A stretch of 64,000 nucleotides of DNA from JBEISR01 sp044371425 (GCA_044371425.1 JBILTR010000014.1:62001-126000), one strand, 5' to 3'; positions 24,792 to 34,600 are shown, numbered from the stretch's first letter. Notes: generated by a model not told the origin, from the letters alone. Translations and numbers: made by a program.

Positions 24792-26888
24792 ATGTCGCTG
24801 CCGATCGTCGATCGCACCCCCCCAATGCCCCCGACACCCGATTATCTTTCCCGATTGGGGGAGGAAAAACGGCAGCCGACGGGTCCGATGGCGAAAGCCC
24901 CGTTACCGATGACGCGGGCCGAGGCTGTGGCGCGCGGATGGGAAGAGGTCGACGTGGTGATCGTCACTGGCGACGCCTACATCGATCACCCCAGTTTCGC
25001 GATGGCCATTCTGGGAAGAGTGTTGGAAGCGGCGGGCTACCGTGTGGGAATCGTCAGCCAGCCCGACTGGCACAACTGCGAAGCATGGCGGGAGTTTGGA
25101 AGGCCTAGGCTGTTCTTTGGAATCAGCGCCGGCAACATGGACTCCATGATCAACCACTACACCGCCAACCGCAAGGTTCGCAACGACGACGCCTACTCCC
25201 CGGGTGGCGAAATCGGCAGGCGCCCCGACCGGGCAACCTTGGCCTACTGCCAGCGGGCGCGCGAAGCGTACAAAGGGGTCCCCGTCATCGCTGGAGGCGT
25301 CGAAGCCAGTCTCCGCCGCCTAGCGCATTACGACTATTGGAGCGACAAGGTACGACGTTCGATCCTCCTGGATAGCAAAGCGGATCTGGTGGTCTTCGGC
25401 ATGGGTGAAAATGCCATCGTCGAGGTCGCGCAGCGACTGGAACGCGGTGAAACGATCAAGCAACTACGCGACATGCGCGGCATCGCCTACGCGCTGGGTG
25501 CCTCCGAGAAACCACCCGAGACCGCTCTGGTGCTACCCAGCTACGAAGCTGTCTCCACCGACAAGATGGAGTTCTCCGAAGCGACTCGGATGATCCACCA
25601 CGAAACCAACCCCTTCAACGCCAGGCAATTGGTACAGCAGCATGGAAACCAGTGGGTGGTCTGCAACCCTCCGCAGCATCCGATCTCTCAGGAAGCGATG
25701 GATCGAATCTACGGGCTGCCCTACACCCGACGGCAACACCCCAGCTACACCAAACCGATCCCAGCACACCAAATGATCAAAGATTCGGTGACCATCATGC
25801 GAGGCTGCTTCGGCGGTTGCACCTTCTGCTCGATCACCGCTCATCAGGGCCGTATCATCCAGTCGCGCAGCAAGGAGTCGATCCTTCGCGAGATCGAATC
25901 GATGACGCGGGACAAGGAGTTCAAAGGCGTTGTCAGCGACATCGGCGGCCCCACCGCAAACATGTATCAGATGCGCTGCACTCGCCCTGAAGTGGAGGCG
26001 GTCTGTCGACGTCAATCGTGCGTCCATCCAAAGATCTGCAAGCTGCTGGGGGTCGACCACCAGCCAGTGATCCAACTGATGCGCGAGGCCCGCGCCGTCC
26101 CGGGGATCAAGAAGGTCCTGGTGGCAAGCGGCGTCCGGATGGATTTGGCGAGAAGCTCTCCGGAGTACATCCGAGAGCTGACCACCCACCACGTCGGAGG
26201 CCATCTCAAAGTGGCCCCGGAGCACGTCGATCCCGGCGTCCTCGACCGGATGCGCAAGCCCGCCAACGACGACTTTGAATTCTTCACCGATCAGTTCCGC
26301 GATGCCTCCGCCGAAGCTGGTAAAAAGCAGTATCTGATTCCCTACTTCATCGCATCCCATCCCGGTAGTGACATCGATGCCATGATCGAACTGGCGCTCT
26401 TTCTGAAGCGCAATGGCTACAAGCCCGACCAGGTGCAAGACTTTATCCCGGCCCCGATGGATGTCGCCACCAGCATGTACTACACCGGAATCGATCCCTT
26501 CAGCAAAAAGCCAGTCTACGTTTCCAAGGCACTCAAAGACAGGAAACTGCAGCGGGCGCTGATGCAATTCTTCAAGCCAGAAAACTACTTCGAAGTGCGC
26601 GAGGCACTGCGGCAGGCCGGACGAATGGACCTGATCGGTGATGGTTGCGATTCCCTGATTCCCTCCAAGCCACCGCGAGAGGCGCTGTTGCGGCGCCGGG
26701 AAGATGCCAACGCCCGCTTCTCCGGGCAATACGTCCACCGCATGCCCGCACCCGACAACCAGCCCCCCTCTTCCGCAGCCGCCCCCTCGCAAGGAAAACG
26801 CCAGCGGCGCGCCCGAAACACCAGTGGCTATCGACCCGGACGCAAAGGTGCATCGGGCAAACCAGGAACCCCTCGAAACCCACCTTGA
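24792..26888 (+). CDS. ygiQ: YgiQ-family radical SAM protein
   Basis: A 698-residue protein of the YgiQ family (E. coli YgiQ about 740). The radical SAM iron-sulfur motif is CFGGCTFC at about residue 340 in IMRGCFGGCTFCSITAHQGR. Other family stretches are VDVVIVTGDAYIDHPSFAMA, GGVEASLRRLAHYDYWSD and HVGGHLKVAPEHVDPGVLDRM. DFIPAPMDVATSMYYTG follows towards the C-terminus, with a basic Ser/Pro tail at the very end (about 640-698). The reaction is not established for the family. The stop TGA shares its last base with the ATG of the next gene, an acetyltransferase, so the two are coupled. The start at 24792 lacks an obvious ribosome binding site. Confidence 0.92.
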   Translation: MSLPIVDRTPPMPPTPDYLSRLGEEKRQPTGPMAKAPLPMTRAEAVARGWEEVDVVIVTGDAYIDHPSFAMAILGRVLEAAGYRVGIVSQPDWHNCEAWREFGRPRLFFGISAGNMDSMINHYTANRKVRNDDAYSPGGEIGRRPDRATLAYCQRAREAYKGVPVIAGGVEASLRRLAHYDYWSDKVRRSILLDSKADLVVFGMGENAIVEVAQRLERGETIKQLRDMRGIAYALGASEKPPETALVLPSYEAVSTDKMEFSEATRMIHHETNPFNARQLVQQHGNQWVVCNPPQHPISQEAMDRIYGLPYTRRQHPSYTKPIPAHQMIKDSVTIMRGCFGGCTFCSITAHQGRIIQSRSKESILREIESMTRDKEFKGVVSDIGGPTANMYQMRCTRPEVEAVCRRQSCVHPKICKLLGVDHQPVIQLMREARAVPGIKKVLVASGVRMDLARSSPEYIRELTTHHVGGHLKVAPEHVDPGVLDRMRKPANDDFEFFTDQFRDASAEAGKKQYLIPYFIASHPGSDIDAMIELALFLKRNGYKPDQVQDFIPAPMDVATSMYYTGIDPFSKKPVYVSKALKDRKLQRALMQFFKPENYFEVREALRQAGRMDLIGDGCDSLIPSKPPREALLRRREDANARFSGQYVHRMPAPDNQPPSSAAAPSQGKRQRRARNTSGYRPGRKGASGKPGTPRNPP

Positions 26889-27523
26889 TGCTACCGGTCG
26901 CTCCCCAATCCATCGACCCAGCTTCTATCGAGCGGCAGGGGAAACTAGGTGACAACCCGTTTCGGATCCGACGGGCTGGGCTGTCGGACCTGTCTGGCCT
27001 CTCCCAACTTGGGAGATTCCTGGGGCTTCAGACTTGGAGCTACCTCTACGATCCCGAAGACCTCGAGGTATTCCTCAACCAATGTTACACCATGCAAGCC
27101 ATCGCCTCGGATCTCGATCGCGGTGCTCTATGCTGGGTAGCGGAAGTGCAACTGCCCGATCAGAATCTCTGGCATTTAGCAGCGCACATGAAGGCCATGC
27201 CCCCCAGCCTCCCGAAAGTCCCCCCTGGTAAGTCGATCGAGCTGAAACAGCTTTACGTCGACCGCAGCCTGCACGGTTCAGGACTCGCCCACCAGTTGAT
27301 GCAGCGGTTCTTTCTCGCGGCGATCCAACATCAGGCAACCCAGTGGGTCGTCAGCTGCTACAGCGGCAACCACCGAGCGATGGCCTTCTACCAGCGACTT
27401 GGCGCGAAGGAAATCGGACAGTACGGCTTTGTCGTCGGCCGCCAAGTGGACGATGAACGGATTCTTGCCGGCGAACTTCAAGTGGGACTTCAGCTTGCCG
27501 ATCAATCTCTCACCGCTCGATAG
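26888..27523 (+). CDS. GNAT-family N-acetyltransferase
   Basis: A 211-residue protein starting MLPVAPQSIDPAS at the ATG that overlaps the ygiQ stop. The GNAT core is seen as IELKQLYVDRSLHGSGLAHQ, the acetyl-CoA-binding strand and loop (V-DRSLHGSG-A is the R/Q-x-x-G-x-G/A variant), then WVVSCYSGNHRAMAFYQRLG and EIGQYGFVVG. The N-terminal part (about 28-60) resembles the start of the same fold (IRRAGLSDLSGLSQL). It transfers an acetyl group from acetyl-CoA to an amine; the acceptor is unknown. Coupling to ygiQ suggests shared expression, not necessarily shared function. Confidence 0.82.
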   Translation: MLPVAPQSIDPASIERQGKLGDNPFRIRRAGLSDLSGLSQLGRFLGLQTWSYLYDPEDLEVFLNQCYTMQAIASDLDRGALCWVAEVQLPDQNLWHLAAHMKAMPPSLPKVPPGKSIELKQLYVDRSLHGSGLAHQLMQRFFLAAIQHQATQWVVSCYSGNHRAMAFYQRLGAKEIGQYGFVVGRQVDDERILAGELQVGLQLADQSLTAR

Positions 27524-27763
27524 CAGCCACCCAGAGCGACAGCCGTTTCCGCATGCCGAAGCGATTGCAGATAGCGACGCTTCGCCAACCAAGCCCCGCC
27601 GAACCTCTTGCACCGCTCGGTTGCCCCCCATCGATCATTTCCCTCGATCTGTCGATGCGGTATATTCCCGAAAAGCCTCGGCAACAATCTTCCTTCCAAA
27701 TCGCATCGATCGCTCCCAGAGGATGGCTGGCTGCGATCCATCGCCCCCCATGGAGCTGACTCG

Positions 27764-28201
27764 ATGGCTACCTTGACTCCTTTCCATGTCGCGATCCAGG
27801 TGCGCGACCTCGAAGAAGCGCGGGCATTCTACGGCGATCTGCTGGGGTTCGCAGAAGGTCGCTCCGATTCGCACTGGATCGACTACAACTTCTTCGGTCA
27901 CCAGTTCGTGGTCCATTGGAACCCGAATCTGGGCCGCGATGGCACCATCACTTCCCACTACAATGGAGTCGATGGTCATGGTGTGCCGGTGCCTCATTTC
28001 GGCGTGGTGCTCGACCTGGACCGTTGGCAGGAACTGGCCGACCGACTGACGGCTGCCGCCGTCCGTTTTGTGATCGAACCGACCATCCGGTTCCAAGGGC
28101 AGGTCGGTGAGCAGCGCACCTTCTTTTTGCTCGACCCAACCGGCAACGCACTCGAATTCAAAGCATTTGCCGATATCGAGGGGCAGCTGTTTGCGAAGTA
28201 A
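27764..28201 (+). CDS. VOC-superfamily (glyoxalase-like) protein
   Basis: A 145-residue protein of the vicinal oxygen chelate fold. Two beta-alpha-beta-beta-beta modules are seen: FHVAIQVRDLEEARAFYGDL at the start and HFGVVLDLDRWQELADRLTA in the second half, ending LDPTGNALEFKAF. Likely metal ligands are the histidine in FHVAIQV, the histidine in PHFGVV and the glutamate in NALEFKAF. The family includes glyoxalases, dioxygenases and resistance proteins; the substrate cannot be named. The ATG at 27764 gives the family-like N-terminus; the longer frame does not. Confidence 0.85.
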   Translation: MATLTPFHVAIQVRDLEEARAFYGDLLGFAEGRSDSHWIDYNFFGHQFVVHWNPNLGRDGTITSHYNGVDGHGVPVPHFGVVLDLDRWQELADRLTAAAVRFVIEPTIRFQGQVGEQRTFFLLDPTGNALEFKAFADIEGQLFAK

Positions 28202-28219
28202 GTCGGTGTCCCATCGAGA

Positions 28220-30679
28220 TCACTGCAGCGGCAGAAGCGCCTGCTGTGGAGGTGGGCTCAGTCGCAGCGACGGATCGTGCAGGTGATTCAGGACGCGACC
28301 TGCCAGAGCCATCCCGCTCAACAAAGCCCCCTCCATCCTTCCCGACGCGCACCAATCTCCACATGCCCCCCAGCACCGAAGGGGATCCCAGAGCGACTGG
28401 CAGTCGAGCGAGGGGTTGGGGATCGAGTACCGCCATCGATGACCCTGCACAAAAATCGGCTCGGGCACCCCACCACCCAATCGCTCGTTCCAACACCCCA
28501 ACAGACGCCTAGCCGATTGATCCGGATCCTCTTCCAGATGATCGATCGACCAGTTCGCATCAGCGTGCAGCACCCAGCAGTCGAGCTTTTTCGGGCGACC
28601 GGCTTTGCTGGAATCCCTTGCCGCCCAACGCACCGGATGCTCCTGCACGAACGCACCATCCCACCCCGTCTCAAACGGTTCGGCAAACGCCACCAGCGCC
28701 GCTAGGCAGGGGAGCAACTGCGTTTGCTCCAACATCCCCAACCACTGGCATGACTGCCTCAGAAGCGGCCCGATCTGCCTGGGGGGAAGATTTAGCAGCA
28801 CGGCATCGAAAGGGCCATGCCGATCCCCCTTGCCATCGATCAACATCGATTGCGCGTCGTCCTGAGCCACCACTTGAGCGATCGGAGTCTGCGCATGCAA
28901 GGGCAACCCCTCAGCCAGATGCCGCCCTAACTGGCTCATCCTTGGAACTGCGACCCATCGCTGAAGCGGTTCGGTAGAGGCGACCGTACCATCGGTCTGG
29001 ATGGAGACGATCTTCCCTTCCCAAGGGACCACCACGCCCATCTGATGCCAGCTCTGCAAGAGCCTAGCAAGCCGTCGGTCGCGAATCGTGAAGTACTGAG
29101 CTCCATGGTCGAACTGCAATCCCTCTTCGATCCTCCGGGTGGCGACTCGGCCTCCCGGACCTCGCCCTTTGTCAAAGATCTGGACCTCATGGCCGTGATC
29201 GAAGAGGATGCGAGCTGCATGGAGCCCCGCCAGCCCCGCACCGACCACCGCCACGCGCCATCGCCTAGCGCCTGAAGGTCGCTTGACATGCCTTTCCAAC
29301 CGCGGCACGTCGACCCGACGAGCATGCTCGTCAGTCGGCCTCGGGCGAACCGTTCCGAGAATGGGCTGCGATGGTTCAAAGGGACGATCGAACTGCCCCA
29401 GGCACCATAGAATCCCGCCGTACGAGGCCGGATCGCGTCCGTCCAACGCGTAGCGATGATTCAGGTCGACCATCATCCGCAACGCCTCTTCAGGGCTGCG
29501 AGTCCATTGGAGCATCGCCTTGCCCCAAGTCATCCGCAGATTGTTATGTAACTCCCCGTGCCGCAACAGACTGCACTGCGCTAGATCCCAGAGTCGGTCA
29601 CCGGATCCCCCACGCGCCAGCGACTCCCAGGAGTGAATCGATTCTCTCGCATCCTTCTGATGTTCCAACAGAGTCTTCCTGGCCCACTCAGGAATCGCAG
29701 AAAGGTCATCGACCTCCTCGGTGTGGTAGCAGAACGCGTAAGCCAACTCCCGCCAAATCAGAAGCTCCTCCAAGTACTTCTCGGCTCCTCGAGCATCGGC
29801 ATCTCGAGCCAGCCGCGTTGCAGCAATCATTCCATAATGAAGATAGGGGGACATGCGACTGACACCGGGCACGGCGCAGTCGTTGCGCCGTGCTGCATAC
29901 TGATCGATCCCATCCCTCAGGAACGACTCCCATCGCTCTTCCGCGGCGCCGCTGCCGCCGCGCGTCTCCAACACAGGCCCCACGCTATGATCGATCTCGC
30001 ACTCCGCAATCCACTGGGAGAACTTCGCCGAATCGACCTCGATCTCCTCGATCGGCAATCGCTCGGGATGGATCGCATCCGGAAGATCCAGCGATGGCCA
30101 GGGCATCGAGACCCGCCTCTGATACTCCTTCCAAAATGCATCTCGGTAGGCAAACGCTCGGGTGTACGCCTTGGTCACCCTGGTCATCGGAAGGACACAG
30201 GACGCATCGACCAAGAGGATGGGAAGCGCCGTCAACCTCCGCAATCGCTCCACCCATGATCGGGTGGGGGCCAGCGGGAAGTCATCGGTTACCAGCACCG
30301 ACGCGCTTCGCACCAAGTCGACCAACACCTGCTGTCGATGGCCCGGCCGCTCCAGATGAAATCGATACGCCAATCCCAGATCTCGACACTGCCGCTGGAG
30401 GTCTGCGGCACCTTCCAAAAGGAATCGATGATGGCGGTCCGACGCATCGTGGTAGCGTTCCGAGAGCCCCTGGTAGATCAGGAGGGGCACCTTCCGGGAG
30501 GCAGCAAGCCACCTAGCGGCGTCGAGCGCAGGGTTTTCCGAGGTGCGCAGTGCATGGTGGGTCCAGTACACCACCATGCCCGATCGCATCAAGTCCCCGG
30601 GTCCCCTAGGCGACTCCATCCATCGACACCGCTCGGCAAGATGCGGTGGAAGACTGTCGACAAGTTCCCTGGCTTCCAT
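28220..30679 (-). CDS. Class II DNA photolyase fused to an FAD-dependent oxidoreductase
   Basis: An 819-residue two-domain protein. Residues about 35-455 match class II CPD photolyases: MVVYWTHHALRTSENPALD, YHDASDRHHRFLLEG, MSPYLHYGMI, LLIWRELAYAFCYH and DLAQCSLLRHGELHNNLRMT. WGKAMLQWTRSPEEAL and YALDGRDPASYGGILWCLG complete that part. Residues about 473-805 form a renalase-like flavoprotein with the dinucleotide motif VAVVGAGLAGLHAARIL, then GRGPGGRVATRR and FDHGAQYF. Photolyases split pyrimidine dimers using light and FADH-. The second domain could reduce the flavin or act independently (inference). The frame has no stop or low-complexity break between domains, so the fusion appears genuine. 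The gene stands alone. Confidence 0.9.
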   Translation of the reverse strand: MEARELVDSLPPHLAERCRWMESPRGPGDLMRSGMVVYWTHHALRTSENPALDAARWLAASRKVPLLIYQGLSERYHDASDRHHRFLLEGAADLQRQCRDLGLAYRFHLERPGHRQQVLVDLVRSASVLVTDDFPLAPTRSWVERLRRLTALPILLVDASCVLPMTRVTKAYTRAFAYRDAFWKEYQRRVSMPWPSLDLPDAIHPERLPIEEIEVDSAKFSQWIAECEIDHSVGPVLETRGGSGAAEERWESFLRDGIDQYAARRNDCAVPGVSRMSPYLHYGMIAATRLARDADARGAEKYLEELLIWRELAYAFCYHTEEVDDLSAIPEWARKTLLEHQKDARESIHSWESLARGGSGDRLWDLAQCSLLRHGELHNNLRMTWGKAMLQWTRSPEEALRMMVDLNHRYALDGRDPASYGGILWCLGQFDRPFEPSQPILGTVRPRPTDEHARRVDVPRLERHVKRPSGARRWRVAVVGAGLAGLHAARILFDHGHEVQIFDKGRGPGGRVATRRIEEGLQFDHGAQYFTIRDRRLARLLQSWHQMGVVVPWEGKIVSIQTDGTVASTEPLQRWVAVPRMSQLGRHLAEGLPLHAQTPIAQVVAQDDAQSMLIDGKGDRHGPFDAVLLNLPPRQIGPLLRQSCQWLGMLEQTQLLPCLAALVAFAEPFETGWDGAFVQEHPVRWAARDSSKAGRPKKLDCWVLHADANWSIDHLEEDPDQSARRLLGCWNERLGGGVPEPIFVQGHRWRYSIPNPSLDCQSLWDPLRCWGACGDWCASGRMEGALLSGMALAGRVLNHLHDPSLRLSPPPQQALLPLQ

Positions 30680-31248
30680 ACGAAGCGATCCGACTGCGGC
30701 ACCCTGCCGCCGTGCGAGGATGGAGATCGCGATAGACTCGGACCAGAGCTCTACCCCAGACGATCTCCTCAGGGTAGCTTAGCGATCCGACAAGCCACCG
30801 TCCCGATCCACCGCTGCGGGGGAGCAGCTTCCCAAGTCGTGATTCGACCTCGCTCACGCAATCACAGCCCTAGCGATGGCTGATGGAGACCAATCCAAAC
30901 GCTGCCTTTGCGTCACTTGAGCCTCCCCCGCCTGGTGAAGGGCGAGCCAACAGGGCCGGGACAGATCCACCCGAAAGAGGCTCTTCGGCTGATTTTGTCG
31001 GTCATGGCTTTGATTTTGCGTTCTCCGCAACGCGGAACTGGATCTCTCACTCGATGCCCCAGCGTCCCAACGCTTCTTTGCGAGTCCGAGTACCAATTCA
31101 TTGAGTACGAGTACGAGCACGAGCACGAGCACGAGGAAAAACCGGTAGCTCATGCTCCGAAGCCACCGTCATTCCAAAAGAGCCCCCGACACCCTGCCAA
31201 TCACCAGGCATCGACCGAAGTTCGAACCCAGCCCCCTCCAGCAGCCGC
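30680..31248. other. Intergenic stretch with a simple-sequence repeat
   Basis: About 570 bases between the photolyase start and the hisB stop. No supported gene was found. It includes a hexanucleotide repeat at 31103-31135. A promoter for the photolyase should lie within the first part. Confidence 0.4.
31103..31135 (+). repeat. Hexanucleotide repeat (TACGAG)2(CACGAG)3
   Basis: After GAG come two TACGAG and three CACGAG units in a row. Such short arrays vary by slippage. It is outside any supported gene. Confidence 0.8.
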
Positions 31249-31860
31249 TCAATCGACCAGCCGTCCCTTGCTGCTTGGAATGCCACTTTGTCGAGGATCG
31301 ATCTGACAGGCCATCCGAAGGGCGCGCGCCAGCCCCTTGAAGACGGCTTCGGCGATATGGTGGGAGTTGCTGCCGTGATGCAGCAGGACATGGAGGTTGC
31401 AGGCGGCCTGATGTGCAAAGGAGGTCCAGAAATGCTCGACCAACTCGGAATCAAAGGAGCCGATTTTGGGAGAGGCGATGGGCGCCCGATAGACGACCGC
31501 CGCTCGACCACTCAGATCGACCGCAGCGGTCACCAGTGTCTCATCCATCGGCAGCGTGCAATGGCCATAGCGGCAGATTCCCGCTTTGTTCCCGAGCGCC
31601 TCTCGGACCGCTTGCCCCAGTGCGATACCGACATCTTCGGTGGTGTGGTGGTCGTCGACGTGCAGGTCTCCCTGGGCTTGGATCGCTAGATTCCAGAGGC
31701 TGTGGCGAGCCAGCAGGACGAGCATATGGTCGAGAAAACCGATCCCGGTGGCGATGTGATGGGTGCCATCCCCATCGATCTCCAGCACCAGTCGGACATG
31801 GGTTTCCCCGGTTTCGCGTTCGACCTGCGCGCGTCGCGCTGCCCCTTCCATCCCGCTCAT
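31249..31860 (-). CDS. hisB: Imidazoleglycerol-phosphate dehydratase
   Basis: A 203-residue enzyme for the sixth step of histidine synthesis, dehydrating imidazoleglycerol phosphate to imidazoleacetol phosphate. Family motifs are GTHHIATGIGFLDHMLVLLA, DLHVDDHHTTEDVGIALGQA and SHHIAEAVFKGLARALR, which supply the histidine and glutamate ligands of the manganese sites. The ATG at 31860 overlaps the hisC stop by four bases (ATGA), so it is translationally coupled to hisC. This is the stand-alone dehydratase, without the phosphatase half found in E. coli. Confidence 0.93.
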   Translation of the reverse strand: MSGMEGAARRAQVERETGETHVRLVLEIDGDGTHHIATGIGFLDHMLVLLARHSLWNLAIQAQGDLHVDDHHTTEDVGIALGQAVREALGNKAGICRYGHCTLPMDETLVTAAVDLSGRAAVVYRAPIASPKIGSFDSELVEHFWTSFAHQAACNLHVLLHHGSNSHHIAEAVFKGLARALRMACQIDPRQSGIPSSKGRLVD

Positions 31861-32936
31861 CGCATCGACTCCAACAGATCCATGCACGCATCGCTCTGCG
31901 CGTCGGTCCCGACGGAAATTCGCAGACCAGCGCCCCATTCAGGATAGTCCATGTAGCGGACCAGGACTCTCTGATCTTTCAGTTTCTGGTACATCTCCTT
32001 CAGATTCCAAGTCGGATGGGTGCACCAGATGAAATTGGCATGACTGTCTGGAACGATAAAACCGATCGCGCGGGCACGCTCCAGCATCCGCTGCCTGGTC
32101 GCGACGATCTTTCGGCGATTTTCTTCCACCCACCCCTGGTCGCTGATGGCCATCGTCGCCGCCGCCAGCGAGAGCGCGTCGCAATTGTAGCTGTCCTTCA
32201 CTTTGCGCATCATCTGGATCACTTCGGGCCTAGCCACCAGGTATCCAAACCGCAGCCCCGCCAGTCCATAGGACTTGCTGAGCGTCCTGGAGACCATGAT
32301 GTTTGGCTGCTGGGCGATCAAGTCGATGCAATGGCCCGGCGCGAAATCGACATAGGCTTCGTCGATCAGAAGAGGGCAGGGGAGCCGCCTAGCAAGATCC
32401 AGAAGAGCCTCTGGGGCGATCCAGGTGCCGCTGGGGCTGTTGGGATTGGGAATCACCACCAGTCGAAGCTGCGGATGAGGGGCACTCAGCCCTTCCGGCA
32501 GTCGAAAGCCATCGGCGAAAGGAACCTCTTCGGTCACTGCGCCCTGCAGTTGGGCCAGCGTGCGATAGAGGATGTAACTGGGATAGGGGAAACGGAGCAA
32601 TTGGCCTCGATCGAGCAAGCTGCGGGTGACGATCGTCAAGATGTCGTCGCTCCCGTTGCCGCAAAGGATCTGATCGGGCTCCACCCCAAGCAGCTGCGCA
32701 GCCTGCATCCGAAATGGAGTGCCCAGTGGATCGGGATACCGCTCCAACCGACCAGCCGCCTCGGCGATCGCCTCGCGTATCTTCGTTGTGGGGGGATAGG
32801 GATTCTCGTTCGTGTTGAGCTTGATCGTCTTGCCCCAGGGCGGTTGCTCACCCGGTTGATAGGCCGTCATGCTCTGCACGTCGGAGCGAAACCACCGCTG
32901 TAGTTGGCCAGGATCGATCGGTTCCAGCTTCGACAT
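31857..32936 (-). CDS. hisC: Histidinol-phosphate aminotransferase
   Basis: A 359-residue PLP enzyme that converts imidazoleacetol phosphate to histidinol phosphate. Visible are KLNTNENPYPPTTKIREAI, the PLP-region NGSDDILTIVTRSLL, IPNPNSPSGTW, LLIDEAYVDFA, the lysine that binds PLP in SRTLSKSYGLAGLRFGY, and the C-terminal arginine in GLRISVGT. The ATG at 32936 is preferred to a TTG nine bases upstream. It overlaps hisB by four bases and lies 128 bases downstream of hisD. Confidence 0.92.
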   Translation of the reverse strand: MSKLEPIDPGQLQRWFRSDVQSMTAYQPGEQPPWGKTIKLNTNENPYPPTTKIREAIAEAAGRLERYPDPLGTPFRMQAAQLLGVEPDQILCGNGSDDILTIVTRSLLDRGQLLRFPYPSYILYRTLAQLQGAVTEEVPFADGFRLPEGLSAPHPQLRLVVIPNPNSPSGTWIAPEALLDLARRLPCPLLIDEAYVDFAPGHCIDLIAQQPNIMVSRTLSKSYGLAGLRFGYLVARPEVIQMMRKVKDSYNCDALSLAAATMAISDQGWVEENRRKIVATRQRMLERARAIGFIVPDSHANFIWCTHPTWNLKEMYQKLKDQRVLVRYMDYPEWGAGLRISVGTDAQSDACMDLLESMR

Positions 32937-33064
32937 GATGAGCAATCCGTAGGAGGACAGGAGAGATCGAGCAGATCGGTACGATACGTGGGAATGAGAT
33001 CGAAGGAGGACTAAAGAGCCATCGATTGGGTTGGGTCGCTGAGGTCCGTTTCGTTGGTCTCAGG

Positions 33065-34438
33065 TCAGCCGCCGGCATGGTTTGGCGTGCGGATCGTGAC
33101 GCTTTGGCGGTGCGCGGTCAAGCCTTCCACCGTCGCCAACCGCTCGATCTCCGGCCCGATCCGCCGCAGCGCCGGTTCATCGCATGCGATCACGCTGGAA
33201 CTGCGGAGAAAGTGGTTGGAGGAAAGCCCGGAGGCCCAGCGCGCGGTGCCGCCGGTCGGAAGCACGTGGGAGGGGCCGGCGGCGTAATCGCCGAGAGCCA
33301 CCGGTGCGAAGGGGCCCAGGAACGTAGCTCCTGCGTGCGGCAGGAGAGCCACCAGCGACTGGGGATCACGAGTCGCCACATGGAGGTGTTCGGGAGCAAG
33401 TCGGTTCGTCCACTGACAGGCTTGCTGGAGGTCATCGACCAGCACCAGCGCGCCGTAGGACTCCAGCGACTGCTTGGTCACTTCCGATCGGTCCAGCGTC
33501 GCCAGTTGACGACGAAGCGATTGGCTGACTTCCTCCATCCAGGAAGGCTCCCAGGAGATCAGGACACTGGCCCCCGGAGCGTGCTCGGCCTGCGCCAGGA
33601 GGTCGGCTGCTGCGTAGTCGGGAGGCGTGCTGCTGTCGGCCAGCACGACCACTTCGCTGGGACCGGCGATCGAATCGATCGCGACCTGACCAAAGACTTC
33701 CTTCTTGGCCAGCGCAACAAACTGGTTGCCAGGCCCCACGATCATATCGACCGCACGGATGCGATCGGTACCGTAGGCGAGAGCTGCCACTCCTTGGGCG
33801 CCACCCATCGCATAGACTTCTTCGATCCCCAACTCGACGCAGGTCGCCAGGACATGAGGATTGTCAGCGCCAAAAGGGGTGGGCGGGGCCATGACCACCA
33901 GTTCCTTGACCCCGGCAGCCTTTGCGGGAACCGCCGCCATCAAAACGGTCGACGGGTAGGCAGCAGCACCTCCCGGAACACAGATCCCCACCCGCTCCAG
34001 CGGCCTGTATCGGTGCTGCAGCCTCAACCCCGGCTCCGGTTCCACCACCACATCATGGTGAAGAATCGCCTTCTGAAAGGTCATCAACCGATCACGGATG
34101 CGACGCACCGTCTGCAGAAACTCTGGCTCCACTCCCCCATGCGCCTCCCGCAACCGGTCGATCGAGACGCGAATCTGATCGGCCGAGCGATCGGAACGAT
34201 CCAGCTTCTGGGAATACCTCACCAGAGCCTCGCTTCCCTCGCAACGCACCTCCCGACAAATCCGCTCCACCACCTGCTGAGGACTGAGCGGTTCACCGAA
34301 GACGGCCATCGTCAAATCCCGGCTTCGCTGGCTGACGACCTGGCCCTCTCCCACCCACCGCTTCCAAAGCCGATTCCAGGCTTCCTGCTGCAGGGGACCG
34401 CGAGCATCGATCTGAACCAGAGCCAACGAGCTGTCCAT
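33065..34438 (-). CDS. hisD: Histidinol dehydrogenase
   Basis: A 457-residue enzyme that oxidises L-histidinol to L-histidine in two NAD-dependent steps. Signature stretches are GICVPGGAAAYPSTVLMAA, GGAQGVAALAYGT, IVGPGNQFVALAKKEVFGQV and DSIAGPSEVVVLAD. DLLAQAEHAPGASV holds the zinc and catalytic residues, and VALGDYAAGPSHVLPTGG follows. It is slightly longer than the usual 430 residues. hisD is the first gene of a hisD-hisC-hisB group on the minus strand. The other his genes are not in the window. Confidence 0.93.
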   Translation of the reverse strand: MDSSLALVQIDARGPLQQEAWNRLWKRWVGEGQVVSQRSRDLTMAVFGEPLSPQQVVERICREVRCEGSEALVRYSQKLDRSDRSADQIRVSIDRLREAHGGVEPEFLQTVRRIRDRLMTFQKAILHHDVVVEPEPGLRLQHRYRPLERVGICVPGGAAAYPSTVLMAAVPAKAAGVKELVVMAPPTPFGADNPHVLATCVELGIEEVYAMGGAQGVAALAYGTDRIRAVDMIVGPGNQFVALAKKEVFGQVAIDSIAGPSEVVVLADSSTPPDYAAADLLAQAEHAPGASVLISWEPSWMEEVSQSLRRQLATLDRSEVTKQSLESYGALVLVDDLQQACQWTNRLAPEHLHVATRDPQSLVALLPHAGATFLGPFAPVALGDYAAGPSHVLPTGGTARWASGLSSNHFLRSSSVIACDEPALRRIGPEIERLATVEGLTAHRQSVTIRTPNHAGG

Positions 34439-34600
34439 CGGATGTCATCCATCGCATGAAAAAGGAGACGCCTGAGATCGCTGTCGGTCGACCTTCGGTG
34501 AAGCCGAAGGAGACCTGACTGGCACTGATTGTCGATAGAGCAGGCATTCCAGCCAAGGGGCCAGTTGGTCGGAAACGCCTTTCCCCAGCTAGGCCACGAA

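Noticed and set aside
25533..26792. A 419-codon minus-strand frame within ygiQ
   Set aside because: It is antisense to a clear radical SAM gene and carries no domain of its own.
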